Shown here: piece after piece, positions 1 to 13,018 of the stretch | How positions within the stretch are numbered: the first letter of the stretch is position 1 | Layout: each line of letters begins with the position of its first letter | Assembly: GCA_021464245.1 (NCBI GenBank) | Contig: JADCRB010000073.1 | Location: 806,001-870,000, forward strand | DNA: 64,000 bases | Origin: Carallia brachiata | Taxonomy: Eukaryota; Streptophyta; Magnoliopsida; Malpighiales; Rhizophoraceae | Direction: 5' to 3' | Notes under the pieces: model-generated | The model's database searches: none | What the model saw: only the letters and a program-made list of their open reading frames with translations | What the model was told of the DNA's origin: nothing | Program-made: the position numbers and the translations under genes

Positions 1-608
1 ATTGTTTAGGAAATGTAATTGCCAGATATAAAATTGTTATGACGAGAGCAAAGATTTAACAAACTTTTGTTGTGACAGTAACTATCCTGGTATTGTTTGC
101 TTAAAGTGTTAACTACTTAGAATTTTAATTTGACTAATTCAAAAAAAAAAAGTGAGTTAAATCAATTTAATTTTAAAAGTGGATAAAAACAAAAAACATA
201 AGTGAGGTCTAGTTAAAACATAGATGAGGCCTACTTAAAATAAAAATAATAAAATAAATTTATCTATCGTAATATTGTAAATAAATTTTATTCACAAAAA
301 ATGTGAATACAATCACATTCACTGTTAATAATAGCATTTTTAACCTATTTTTTTCCTCTATCTCCTCCTGAAATGACTCATGACTAATTTAAAATGTAAA
401 TTAAATTAACTACATTTTAAAAGTGGATAAAAATGAAAAATATAAATTAGATCTATTTAAAATTAAAGATAATAATATAAATTTATTTGATACAAGATTA
501 TAAATAGATTATATTTACAAAAAAAAATATGAATAAAAATTATGTATACTGTTAATAATATTGTTTTTAAACTATTTTTCTCTCTCTCTCCTCCTGGAAT
601 GGCCACAG

Positions 609-643
609 GGTGTGTGTGTGTGTGTGGTGTGTGTGTGTGTGTG
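609..643. repeat. (GT)n microsatellite
   Basis: An almost pure GT dinucleotide run with one interruption. On the reverse strand it reads as a His-Thr repeat inside a spurious short open frame. Confidence 0.9.
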
Positions 644-942
644 GGTCCTTGAGAAGAAAATTCTTGGAAAGTGTCCATGGAGTTGAAAGTGTTTTGGTTG
701 GAAGCATGAGAAGTTACCTGGAAAGCACCTTACCTTGGCAGCCATTGGACATTTTCACCGGGAAGATTGGCTTGCTGTGAGACTCCTGCAGGAAGGTGCG
801 TACAATTTGCTACAACATCACACGTGCAAAATCCCGTACGTTGTCCAGACCGTCCTTTTTTGGGTCATGACCCGTGAGACTACTGGGTCCGGCCCATGAC
901 CATGTTGACGCAAAAGATTATATGATCTGAACTCGAGGACAT

Positions 943-1556
943 ACGAACACGTTAAATTTGGAGCAGTATAAATATGAGATATAAACACGTGTTAGATATG
1001 ATATGAATACGTGTTCGAAACGTTAAAAAGTTTTTACTAAAAAGATTTGAAAAAAAATCGAATTCAATTCAAACACGTTAAAAACACATTAAAAATATAT
1101 CTCAAATATATAAAGAACACGTTTTGAAAAAAATAAGTAAAAAAATTGAAAGAGATGACATCCTCTTCTTTCTTTTTCTTTTTTTTTTTTTAATTCAAAT
1201 GGGAGGAGAGAGAGGAAAGATTTGAATTTATTTTTTCTTTAAGTTTATATTTTTTTGTGTTGGTATTTATTATTTAATATATATTGTAAGATCTTAGATA
1301 CACTTAAAAATATGTATTTTATGAGATTTATTTTGACAATAAAAATTAAATTTATTTTAAAATATATGTTATAATTTATATTTTATTTTAAATAATAATA
1401 TTTACTTATATTTATGTGTATAATAAATGTATGTATGTCCATATATATATATATATATATATGTACACACACACACGAGTTTATGCAGTGTTCATATCCT
1501 AATTCTTTTAAGATTGATTATTGTCATATCCGTATCTATCGTGTCCATATTTGTGT
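943..1556. mobile_element. Possible degenerate inverted-repeat element related to the one at 58478
   Basis: The left end (ACATACGAACACGTT, with ACACGTGTT repeats following) and the right end (ATATCCGTATCTATCGTGTCC) resemble, in opposite orientation, the ends of the element at 58478-59101. Both have an AT-rich middle and repeated GACACG/ATACGTGT-type words near the termini. No clear target duplication was found, so this is a tentative family assignment. Confidence 0.25.
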
Positions 1557-2597
1557 AACTTAATCTAAACTCCAATCTTCCAATTCCATATAAGGCGTCA
1601 ACCCAATAGGGCTTATCTAACTTCATAACTTGGAGTGTGGGGACACCTAGCCTATGGAGTAACTAGACTTTGAATAGGTAATTTTTAAAGGGAAATTTGA
1701 ACACTCAATAAAACACTTAATCATAGATTATTTTTTATCATGCTAAATATTTGTATAAAGATTGTAACTTTATTGAAAATCTAACTTAATTGAAGTATTA
1801 CTATTCTTTTTTTGGAAGAACTGAAGTTCGAATTCAAATTCTCTCCTTAGTTTACCCTCCCATTTTACTAATTAAAGAACAAGTGTCATTTCACATTAAT
1901 TTTCTTCCTCACCGTTATTTTTAGTTTTTATTAGTTTAGATCTATGGGATCCATAGTTTTATGTACAAAGGTCATGTGCACTAATTCTATGATCAAATTC
2001 CAAGGTAAATCCAGAGGTATACTTTATTATCTTTTCAAACTTTGTTTTTACTCTGCTGCTACCACGTTTTTCACCTTTCTGTTTTTAAAAATTTTATTTT
2101 GAATATTTTTTGAGAATATATTTTGCTTCTTTTGGAATATTTATTGCTTTTAGATCACTGCGTGCTTCTATCACCCACATAAAATTTCCATTTTTTTAAC
2201 TATTTTTTTATGCATAAGAAGAAAAATAATTTTTAATTTTAATATTAATAGTTTTCGCCATATGAGACATTGTCTCTTACCACCCGAACAAGCACGAGTT
2301 CTCGTAAAGAGGAAAATTATCAACTAATAGAGTTTATTCTATCTGATTTGGGCCTACCATTAAAAGTAGGCCCAGGCATCATCAAATCAGCCAGGCAGTC
2401 AGGCCCGGCTTAGGCTTTGGCGTACTCGTAAATTCCCGTGTGGTTGTCGTTTGACAAAACGACTTGTCGTTGGATCAAATCCTTCTCGCATTACATTGCT
2501 GGCACTCTGCTCGGATTCGTTTGCGTTGCCAGAGCTCCCAGATATCTCCTTTCTCCCGATCGATCGAGCAAGTTTGGGAGACGAGTCGGTTCAACAG

Positions 2598-2820
2598 GTT
2601 CGTGAATCGCTACTTTATTATTTATATATTCATCATGTGTTTTTAATTCGATTGTTGTCGGCTGCACTTTCTTCTGGGTTCTGTTTGGATGCCAGGAAAA
2701 CAGAAAAAGGAAAAAAAAAAAAACCAATGTTGGCTTCTGTGATTAACTGTTTTGCTTCATATATTTGTTCTTTTAACGATTTGGGTTTTTGGGTTTTTGT
2801 TAATTAGAATTATTTTGCAG
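2598..2820 (+). other. 5'UTR intron of the V-ATPase F gene
   Basis: A donor after TTCAACAG (GTTCGT) and an acceptor ATTTTGCAG lie just upstream of the start codon at 2845. Together they delimit a 223-bp intron in the leader. The placement is inferred from splice consensus. An open frame crosses it but reads only intron sequence. Confidence 0.55.
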
Positions 2821-2844
2821 TTACACGGTTTTAAGTCTTGGGAA

Positions 2845-4809
2845 ATGGCTGGTAGAGCTCCAATACGTACCAGTAACTCAGCCCTCATTGCCATGATTGC
2901 TGATGAGGTATGATCTGCATTGATAATGCCTTTTTCCCTTATACTTAATGATTATTACTATAAAATCCATACAAAAATTATGCGTAATTCTTCTAATGTT
3001 AGCATCTTTAAATCCCTTATATGTTGCTGGTGTGTGGTTTGGAATTTGCAAGGTTTTAAGATGAGTATGGTCCTAAGACGGTTGTTTCATGTTTGGGTAT
3101 TCCGAGGTTAAATTGGTTGTCTTGCAGCATCTGTGATATGTCATGAAATTTTTGTCTATAGCTTATTGTAGTTCATCAGTCGTAGTGTGCTTGTGTTGTT
3201 GTAAATTCATGAAGCCTCAAAGATAATTGGTTGGGAGCCGGAGGGCGGGGGAATGGGGTGTTCTTTGTCTCAAGTTTAGACAAATTTGAATCCTTCATAT
3301 CAGGATTGGATTTTGGCCATGTTGAAAAGAAAAAAAAAATTTGTAATGGGGATTATCTCAAGTTTCATGAAACTGGTGAATTTAGCTTTTGGGCTTTTTT
3401 TGGGTCTGTCTCAAGGTTAAGATGAGGCATGGCAGAAGGAGGGTTTATGATTTCTTTATTTTCATTTTTTTTCCTTATTTTTGTCTATAAATATATAATT
3501 TACCATCATAGAATTTGGTGTCATGTCTATATTGATATGGAAAATTGCTTCTCAGATTATACTCTAGAAACTGATATTTGTTAAACTTATAGTGTCGGTT
3601 TTAACTCTGGAAGCCAGGATATCTTACACTCGTGACATGATTTTGCTGTTTTATGTACAACGCAATGTTTGATTTATTTGCCTAGCGACGGGGAATTACT
3701 ATCGTTGCCAGTTATGTTTAATGGGTATGGTGAGATTCTATTTGTCACTATAATATGCTTATCATAAGATTCTGGACACTGTTGTTCCCTGAAGTCGTCT
3801 CTGATTTGGGAGTTAGAAAGGTCGGTTGTATGTTGTTTTTCACTTGAACTTTGATTATGCCGAGTACTTATGCACATTCTTGTAATATAATATATATATG
3901 CATTCTAGTTGTGAGCTTGTTGGTGGCTGTTTATGAGCAATTTGTATCATTGAGGAGAAAATAATAATGTATTGCTTTTTCTCATGTAGGATACCATAAC
4001 TGGTTTTTTGCTTGCTGGAGTAGGAAATGTGGATTTCCGGAGAAATTCCAACTACTTGATAGTTGATTCAAGTATGTTTGCCCAGACATACCCAAGAATG
4101 AGTTTTTACTAAGTTTTGTCCATGAAACTGCTCCGCTGATAGTTTAACCACAATCATATGTATCCCAATTTTCTGGATCATATCAGAACAAGAAGCTTGA
4201 AAAATAAAATTGAGGCTAAATGTTGAAGAAAGAAGTTTTGTATCGATTCATTTTCTTTGCTTATAATTTTGATTTTGTGCTCAGAAACAACTATTAAAGC
4301 TATTGAAGATGCATTCAAGGAATTCACCTCAAAGGAGGACATTGCTATAGTCTTGATCAGCCAATATGTAAGTTCATGCTGCGTGTTATTATGTTAATGG
4401 TTTTGAATTCGTTGATGAGGAATTTAAGAAAGTCCAGCAGTTTTTATTTGTTGAAACACCCTGGCAACACGGATGGTTGCCTCCTGGTAATCAGGCAGTG
4501 TCATATTCCTCTCTTGTTTCTTTTTTTTTTTTTTGGACCATCACTCTTTTCTGGGTTGTTGCCCAAAATGCCTGCAATTTATTGTATGCATTTGATTTGC
4601 ATCTGTTGCTATATTCTGAAAATTTTCTACATTGAATTTTTCAGGTTGCCAACATGATTAGGTTCCTAGTGGATAGCTACAATAAGCCTATTCCAGCAAT
4701 TCTAGAGATTCCATCAAAGGATCATCCCTACGATCCTGCTCATGATTCTGTTCTTTCGCGAGTGAAGCACTTATTCTCCAGTGAATCTGTTGCATCTGGA
4801 AGGCGTTGA
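2845..4809 (+). CDS. VHA-F: V-type proton ATPase subunit F
   Basis: Subunit F lies in the central stalk of the V1 sector of the vacuolar/endomembrane proton pump and couples ATP hydrolysis to rotation. Coding exons are 2845-2907, 3990-4071, 4285-4367 and 4645-4809. All junctions are GT-AG and in frame, giving 130 residues, close to the usual plant length of about 128-130. The N-terminus [20 protein letters not shown] is the family start. Further conserved blocks are [42 protein letters not shown] and the C-terminal [20 protein letters not shown]. The ATG fits the conserved start exactly and follows a likely 5'UTR intron. No lesion is visible. The next gene downstream is 3.4 kb away, so this is an independent housekeeping gene. 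Confidence 0.97.
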
Positions 4810-5191
4810 AAGCTTTGCTTCACAGGTTTCAAGCATCATTTATCCCAGTTAGTGGTGTTAAATGGTTCACTACTGCACATACATTTGAACTTCCTCATGA
4901 TTCATTACATGTCTTAATTTTTGCTATTTATCTGTTTATTTGTCATGCTGATTTGTCCAAAATAAAGCAAAAACCCATTCCCTTTTTTCTCTAGTAACTT
5001 TTATGAGTGGATTATCGATTAATAGAAGAATTAATAAAACAGAAAAGTTTAATGTTAACACATATTGGGACATGTATTGGATACGCAGTAATATAAACCA
5101 TTGGATTGTAAACGATGTATTGAATTAAAAAAAAAATAAATAAATAAGTCGTTGGATATCATTAGATTAGATAGTTTGCGCGTCTCTTATA

Positions 5192-5313
5192 TATGTTAAT
5201 ATGTATGCGTGCATAGTCTGCATGAGCATATGTTGCCTGGGAATATTGTAGTATGTTAATATGTATGCGTGCATAGTCTGCATGAGCATATGTTGCCTGG
5301 GAATATTGTAGTA
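5192..5313. repeat. Exact 60-bp tandem duplication, two copies
   Basis: Positions 5192-5251 are repeated without mismatch at 5252-5311, and the match runs two bases further. The unit contains ATGTATGCGTGCATAGTCTG. Perfect identity indicates a very recent duplication, or an assembly duplication. No spacer or array structure suggests CRISPR. Confidence 0.95.
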
Positions 5314-5789
5314 CTTGAATACTTGCAATGGCTAGTGATTTCACTGTAGATGGCTGATATTTTGTTTTGTCCAACGCATCAAAAGCTGATTTAATGCTTT
5401 GTCATAACAGAATAAAATAAACCAATCCAGGTAAACATCACTCGGGTAATTAGGTCAATGATCGTCATCTGCTAATAATGTTGCCCATTACCATAAAAAA
5501 GGCCACGAAAACACTCAGCAGGGTCCAGAGTTACTATTTCAAGGACAAATGTCAACATAAAACGGATTTCCCTTAGAAAATAAGTTATTCACGAGGTTAT
5601 CTAGATAACAACTTTTCCAAAATTCCTAAGTTCTTTAGGCTGATCTGACAAGGCACGAGTGGTCGACACTGTCAAATCTATTGCATGCGCTCACATGGGT
5701 TATGATGCACCCACTACGCCAAACTTGCAGTTGGAGCCGCCATTTACCCCAAAAATTAAAAAAAATTATATATCTGCTTGCCAAAAATA

Positions 5790-6085
5790 TAGAGAGAAGA
5801 TTTATTTTTTAATTTATCACTTAAAGTGAATTGTAAGTCAGTATGTTTTCACGTTGCGACTAGAGTTTGTATCTCCCGTGTCGGCGTCCTCTCTTGATAA
5901 ATACTGGTGGTCCCAAAAAGACAGTGAAAATCTGTGGTACGACATTGAGTTTTAGATTCGATAATTACTGTAAATTCTAATAATCACTGTAAATTTTAAT
6001 GATAGAGTTACGCTCAATTTCACTAATACTTAAATAGAAGATCTATTCCTATAAAAGTAATTGAATGAGATATTAAATAGCGCTA
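5790..6085 (+). mobile_element. Degenerate SINE-like copy
   Basis: The right half (TAATGATAGAGTTACGCTCA, then a tract ending GTAATTGAATGAGATATTAA) resembles the same segment of copies near 41143, 56070, 59887 and 61928. The ends are not clear, and no target duplication was found. Confidence 0.35.
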
Positions 6086-8234
6086 ACGTTAGAACTTAGA
6101 ATCGAGAGATTAAGTTGTGTATGAAGCTTTTATGAAAATTTCTTGTCAAATTGCGTCGATTCGTGCATTTAGTGAGATAATATTCTTTTTTTTTTTTTTT
6201 TACCAATAGTGAGATAATATTCAAATATTCTCTTCCGGAGATATGGCAACTGTTGGGAGGGGGAAAGTAGGAATTTTCTCCGTTGGGATTTTTTTTTTTT
6301 TGGGCCACATTTTGTGTGCCTTAGGCATAAAAAATCGCAAGTCCATACCTTCTTCGCCACCAAAAATTCCATTGATTTCATCGAAACATCTCTTTTCTTT
6401 TTCTTTTTCTTTTTTTTTTTAATTTTTAATGCTCAAAAGGTCTTCATTTATTATTATTATTATTATTTTGTTAGAAAAATGAAAAAGTGATAATAGTGCC
6501 TCAATGGTTTCATCATGAGTATTATATTTCATCTAATAGTACGAATAATTCGAATAATTACGATAAAATGTGCACTGAAAACATATAAATTTCCTGACAC
6601 CTAAGGGTATTCGAACTCAAGAGAACAAGAGACCCTAACCAGATACGTGGTGGCGCGATCTCCGTTTATATTACAAAGACAACTTGATACCTGCTGTCTC
6701 AACCCATAAAGAGAAAAAAGTTGTGGGCCCGCAAGATACCGTGGCCCACCAAGAGCCGTCCAATGGCAGCCACGAGATTTTTGGGAAAAATCGTCCATTC
6801 CCATCTCAAAAGAGAACGAGCATGTAAACCCATTTTACAGATGTAAATAGCTGTAAAATAGTTTATATGATATATAAAATATTTTATATTTTACTTAGAG
6901 TCTCTTATACAATATTATAGTAGATTTTTTGCAATTTTGTACTTTAATTATATAAAATATTATTTCTGTAGTATATAGAATACATGAAACAAAAACATCA
7001 TAGGTAAATTTGTATTTGGAAAAATGAGTGAGCCTAAACCTTTCCAATCAAGAAAAGAGATTTTAATGTACATAGAAAGTGTAGTAGTTTTACTAAAAAA
7101 ATTTAATGTTGCGTTATATAATTATTATGACAATTAATTATTATTTTAAATTTTTTAATAAGGGATTGCACATAATATTCAATTGCACATACAAGCTGTA
7201 AGTATGCACTTATAAGCAGAAGCACTATTAATAATCACATTATGCTAATAGATTGTACAAATATGATATATAAGATAAACTATTCATGTATGAGTTTCGC
7301 GTTAAAACTTATCAGATATCATGTATATTTTATACTAATAATGTTTGTTTATACGATTTATTTGTATAGACGATTTTTCTAGACAAATTTGAATAAATAT
7401 TCGCAACAACAATAGTTCAAGCCTTTAATTTGGTCTAACTAAGTGAAAAGAAAAAAAAAACTACTAATTAGACCAATACGAGTTTGAGATTCAAACATTA
7501 AATTAACTCAAAAATCATACTCAACAATTCAATTAAAAAAATTATACCGAAGACACTACCTAATAAATTGAGTCTACTAAATTTATGATAGAGTAAATTT
7601 CACCTTACCAAAAAGCTCTAAATGATTGATTTATGTTGTCGATGAATCCCATTTAAGTATCTTTCAATTGGAAAAAAATAGGGATTTTAAATTTGTTTGT
7701 TTGAATATTTGTTTGAATTGAAATAAGTGTTTAATTTTTTAAAATATAATAATATTTTTTATTATAAAAAATAAGTCTATCTAATTATTTTTTTAAAAAT
7801 ATCACTATAATTTCAAAAATTAAATACTCATTTTAATTCAAATAAAAATTCAAAAAAAAAAAAAAAAGGAATCCGTAGCCAAGCCCCAATTGCAATTCTA
7901 TCTTTCTTACAGAATGCGTAATGCAAGTGGTGGATATTTTCTGATCCAATTCGACAAACAAACCCGAAAAAGGACTTTCAGCTTTGAATGTATTTTCCGA
8001 GCGTAGTGGTGGTGGTCCCTGGTGACAAAGTAGGACCCACATTTATCCGTTAGCCACCTCAGAGACACATCAGATAAAACATTAAAAAAACGACAGACAC
8101 ATGGGACAGCACGACCAAACACATCCCGGAAATTTCAGACACCCAAATAAAAAAATAAAAAAAAAAACCTTTAAAAGAGACCCCAAAGTCTTTGAACGCA
8201 GCCTTGGCTTCATTTTACTACAAAGAAAGACCAG

Positions 8235-9302
8235 ATGGATAGGGTATTCTCCGTCGAGGAAATCTCCGACAACTACTGGCCGCCGCCGCATCCTCCTCGG
8301 CCGGCGGCGGCGGAAAAGCCCGACGGCTCTGCCACAATGAACCGCAGCGAGTCCGAGTGGGCATTCCAGCGGTTTCTCCAAGAGGTGTCCGCCGAGGTGG
8401 TGGCCACCACCTCTGACTCCTCGCCGCAGTCCTCTTCGGCTGGAAATGATGTTGAGATCACGGACCGGAATTCCTGTGCTACCAGTAATGGGGTTTCCGG
8501 TACCCCGGCTGCGTTTAGTGTGGCCGCCGCTGGCGCCGCTGGTGGTGGTGGTGGGTGGCGGCGGTCATGGTGGTCCTCCTCCGAATATTCCGGTCGATTC
8601 CGAGGAGTACCAGGCGTTTCTTAAAAGTAAACTCACCTTAGCTTGCGCTGCTGTTGCTCTGTCTGGGGTAAGGACCATACATACATTTACACATGTATGT
8701 ATGTATGTATGTATGTGGGTTTTATTTGGTTATTGAGAAGGTTAACAAAAATGGAAATTTTGGATCTTGCATACGTGGGGTGGGACCTTTTAGTGAATTG
8801 TCTTATTCTTTGTTTCGGTTGTGTTCGGTGATCCAGAAAATTAGGAAGTGACAGTTGAAGAAAAATGAATACGTTGGACACTTGGATTTTTTTGGGGTTA
8901 TTAATGTTGTTTAGATATTTCAGCCATGGCAATGTTATTTTGACCTTGGTAATAAGTAATTACCTGTCTTATGTGGTTTTCTGGATTTGTTTCTGTGCTG
9001 TGCTTTGTTGCTGGGGAAATTGAAAAAGAAGAAACATAAAAGCGAGTAATTTTATGGGATTTTTGTTTTTAAAGGTGTTTTGGCTTGTGCTACTGCTTGA
9101 TACAAATTCAACTTCATTTATTAAAATAATGGCTTTGGGTCCAGTTGGGTGGACAATTTTTTTTTTTGGTCTTTTGCTTGGCATCACGTATGCATTTATT
9201 TGAACAATGAGCTGTAGATTAATTAGTCCTACATACGTCTCTAAGACTACTGAAGGTCTTGAATTTGAGTCCTAGTCGAAGCTAATTAACCCAACAAAAA
9301 AA

Positions 9303-9333
<31 letters not shown>

Positions 9334-12178
9334 ATATATATATATATATATATATGGATTTGTCTGTAAAGTTGTTTGGTTGGTTTTGTAAGAAACACCT
9401 TTCCTTTTGCTCTTTTCCTTCAAAAAAAAAAAAAAAATTCGGGGACAGGCACTGGATAGGTTCCCTTTATGACTTTTTGACAGATCAATCCATCGACAAT
9501 GGATGTTTGTTTGTGTTTTCCAGATTTAAGTGGCTAACATTTTGGCTGTGGACATTTAGGGTGTTTGTGGAGGAAAGCAGCTTTTGCAATAACAAGGAAA
9601 TGCCTTTAAGGTGAATGAAAGCAATTAGGCTCGAGCTTTATCAAGATATGATTGCTTGAAGCTTTGTCTAAAACCGAAGCAAAGAATCCACTAAAGTCTA
9701 AAAGGGAGCCTTTTTGCTAACACATGTACATTAGGTTTCTGTAGCTATGAAATAAAAACAAGAAAAAGTTCTATGATATATATAGGAAGCCTAAAGTAAT
9801 AGGATCTCACAAGCACTTTTTACCAAAAATGATAAATTGTCAATGCTACAATTATTGATTTAAAATGGGGATGCAGTAGCCTCTGTTTTGGAGCAATCCC
9901 AAGTTCAAGAGCTTCAGATTGAAATTTGTTTTAGAATCTTACTGAGATATTAAAGACAAACCACATAAATTTTTCTTCTTCAAGATGGCCAGCTAATCTG
10001 GAAATGAACTTTAACGGAGTAACCAGAACCGCTGGTGGCTAACCATTACCATTATGCTATAATGTAACAGTGTTGATGAGGTTAAGTGATAGTCATTTAA
10101 TGTTTATGACTGACCATCTTGTTCTTTCGTACCTGCGATTGTTTAGTGTGATTTTTGTGTTACCAGTTTGTTCCTGTCACTTATTTTAATCCCTTGGTAG
10201 GAACTCGTTCTGCTTAAGGCCTGGGATCTCTAAAAATCTGCTTGTTTTATTAGTGTCTCACTATCTGCTTATTCCTGCTTTTAAAGTTTGGTTGGGATTA
10301 CTTAATAGACTCTCTTCTTGTGATTAGGCGTCTTTTCTGAAACCACAAGATTCTCCTGCTGGAGCTGACAGTGGATCGCAGGCCTCAAACACTTCACAGT
10401 TGCAATCTCATGCTCCTTCTAAAGGTCTGCATCTCCATGTTTATAAGTCATGTCATCATTCAACTTAGCTATTGTCACATGAAAGTATATGCATTTAGAA
10501 AAGACTAGATGTGGTTGTTAAGTTGTAGAACTAGAGCCATAATCATGAAACTGAAGAACTCCCCTGAAAGTAAATAAAGTCAGAAAACAAGCACAGCTGT
10601 CGGCTAATGAAGATGTTTATAATTTTGTGCTAGATGTGTGTGTGTATAATAATTAGCTGGTGTTTTGCTTCTGATTTTAGCAAAATTTGGTCAAATATTA
10701 CAAGGCTGAGCATATCTTGATTGACTAGTGTATTCTACTCTAGTTATCTCCCTCTTTTTATTGTGCATGCAGGAGCTGGACGTGATTTGTCAGGGTTACA
10801 AGATAAGGATGTTAATGGATTGCTCGGTACTTCCTCCTTACCTACCACACAAAAGATGCCTGGAGGCTGTGTCAGGCCAGCTACAAGTGGATCATCCGGA
10901 GAGCAGTCAGAAGATGATGAAAATGAAGGTGAAACTGAAACAACCGAGAATATGGATCCTGCTAATGTAAAACGTGTGAGGAGGTAACTAGCATCTTCGC
11001 TGTTTCAAATTCAATCACCCGCATAAGTTTGTTTCTCCTAGGCATTGAGTAGAATTTGCTCCAAAATGTATTAGTAAGCTACTTACCATAATATGACACC
11101 CATATAATTGCTTTCATCGGTGGGTCGATTTATGCTTCAGAGACTTATCTTTTTTATTCGATTCCTGAATATATGCTGTGTTTTTCCCAGAATGCTTTCA
11201 AATAGGGAGTCGGCGAGACGATCAAGAAGAAGAAAGCAGGCACATTTGACCGAGCTTGAGACACAGGTATGGTTAGCCCCTCTCTGTTTCATCTGTGATT
11301 TTCCATGTCTCCCGAAGAACTAAGCATTGTTCTCCCTTACAGGTTGGTCAGCTAAGAGTTGAAAATTCTACTTTATTGAAACGTCTCACCGGCATAAGCC
11401 AGAAGTACAATGAGGCTGCTGTTGACAACAGAGTTTTAAAAGCTGATGTTGAGACATTGAGGGCAAAAGTAAGTTCATCAAATTCCTGTTATCTCTAATT
11501 TGACTGCATTGTTGATGAGGATCCTCAAAACTGATAACCATACTAAATGCCTTACAAGCATTTGCCAGGCCTTTTGAGCAGATCCTGAAACCTCACACAC
11601 ACGCACACATGCACACACATACAAATGTTTACACATTCTTGTATGAGTATGTGCATCAACATGTAGATTACAGAGAATTACATGTTAGTGTGCATGCATG
11701 TATTAGTACTGGAGTTGCAGATGTACTTATGATAAGAGAAGGAAACTGATAAATTTTATTGCAATGATTGCTCGTGAAGGTAAAGATGGCTGAGGAAACA
11801 GTCAAACAGATTACTGGGTTGAACCCTATGTTCCATGCCATGCCTGAAATATCGACATTGAGCATGCCATCATTTGACGGAAGCCCTTCTGACCCGTCAG
11901 CAGATGCTGCTGTTCCAGTCCAAGATAACCCAAAACATACCTTTTATCACCCTCCAAATAGTCCCTTGTCCACTAATGACCAGAGAGCCAATAACAGTTT
12001 AGCAGAAATCTCTTCAGCTGAAAACATGCAGCCAGATTCCACAGCAGCAGGATTAGCAGGGAGCAAGATGGAACAAACAGCTTCGATGCAGCGAGTGGCC
12101 AGCTTAGAACATTTGCAGAAACACATCCGTGGGGGCGCAAGTTGTCGCGGGCCACAATCAAATGGGATGCAAGAGTAA
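8235..12178 (+). CDS. bZIP63/BZO2H3-like group C bZIP transcription factor, apparent frameshift in exon 1
   Basis: Nuclear bZIP factor of the Opaque2-like group C, which acts in energy and sugar signalling and dimerises with S1 bZIPs. Exons are 8235-8667, 10328-10424, 10773-10983, 11191-11266, 11343-11468 and 11780-12178. The N-terminus [15 protein letters not shown] and the motif [12 protein letters not shown] match the group. The basic region [20 protein letters not shown] is split over exons 3-4, and the leucine zipper runs through exons 4-6. The C-terminal [18 protein letters not shown] keeps the serines known as SnRK1 sites in Arabidopsis bZIP63. Within exon 1 the upstream frame reads poly-Gly to 8552. 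The conserved [20 protein letters not shown] block follows in the +1 frame, so one extra G lies in GGG 8553-8555. Allowing for it, the product is about 446 residues. Without correction the frame stops before the basic region. Confidence 0.9.
9296..9356. repeat. Poly(A) followed by (AT)n in bZIP intron 1
   Basis: About 25 consecutive A residues run into an AT dinucleotide tract. The preceding 100 bp contain GAATTTGAGTCC, faintly like a tRNA B-box. The tract could therefore be the tail of a short retroposon, but this is weak. Confidence 0.7.
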
Positions 12179-13018
12179 CAAACGAAAGACACCAGAAATG
12201 TGAAGACTTTACTGATAGTATGTCAAGAAAGATTTGTTCTTGCTCATTAAGTATATGTGCGAGTTCCTATTCTTTAATTATGTCAATCACTTGTTCAATG
12301 AAAGGGTATTTTAACCTTTAATTGATCATGTGACAGCTTGCTGTATAGAACAGCTTTTAATATATAGTTGTCATCTCTTTTCCCCTTCTTTTTCTCCGCT
12401 TCTGCTAGTAAAATACTTGGAATCCTGAGATAAACAACTCTTGTGACATATTTCAACAAAATTTTATCACAAACTGAAAGTCAGGATGAATAGAATTTGT
12501 TAATATAACCTCTAGAAACAAAAAATTGTATTTTCTTCACGACAAGTTTCCCAATTTAATCGATGTACCTTCTTCCGCCTTATAAGAATGGGTAAAAGGA
12601 AAAATAAAAATAACTTTGATAGTATTAAAGTAATTATGTAAGTTATATGTTAATATTAAAAAATTTATCTTTTTTTTTTTTAAATTTAGTTATCATATAA
12701 CTCATATTAGTTGTTAGTTAAATCTTACCTAATAATTTATAAAATAAAAAAGGTACAAAATTGGAAAAGTTCCAATAAGAGCCAGCCATTTCTATTTTGC
12801 CCCCCCTTTTTTTTTTTGGGTAAGCAAGTGGAATTGAGTACGGAGTTTCAAAATTAGAGAGGCTTCACAGAAAGATTGAGAATGTGGTCAAAAGTCCAAA
12901 AACCTCAATCCACCCCGCATCGCTTATCCATCTTTCGTTCTTCCTCAAGCCAACAATTCACCCCCAAAAACATCCCTCTAAAACCCTTCAAAACCCAGAA
13001 AGATAATAAGAAAAAACG
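12179..13018. other. bZIP 3' flank and TATA promoter, no gene
   Basis: About 840 bp between the bZIP stop and the TATA start codon. It contains AT-rich sequence, a T run near 12669-12680 and a C/T run near 12800. No coding or repeat structure was recognised. Confidence 0.6.

Larger units (their letters stand above)
1..2578. other. Intergenic, AT-rich, no gene recognised
   Basis: No coding pattern was recognised here. The stretch contains A/T runs, a GT microsatellite, an AT/CA microsatellite near 1441-1476 and a possible degenerate mobile element at about 943-1556. The end of the stretch, from about 2430, is presumably promoter and 5' leader of the V-ATPase F gene. Short open frames in this region have low-complexity or histidine-threonine repeat translations and are not credible genes. 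Confidence 0.6.
4810..8234. other. Intergenic, repeats only
   Basis: No gene was recognised. The interval holds the 3' end of VHA-F, a 60-bp tandem duplication (5192-5313), a likely old SINE-like copy (about 5790-6085), several A/T homopolymers, and the promoter and leader of the bZIP gene on the right. An upstream ATG at 8101 opens a 79-codon frame that overlaps the bZIP start in another frame. It matters only if transcription begins upstream of it. Confidence 0.6.

Noticed and set aside
463..678. 71-codon minus-strand frame with His-Thr repeats
   Set aside because: It is a translation of the GT microsatellite and AT-rich flank, with no coding character.
5192..5313. Repeat unit considered as CRISPR-like
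   Set aside because: There are only two directly adjacent 60-bp copies without spacers, in a plant nuclear context.
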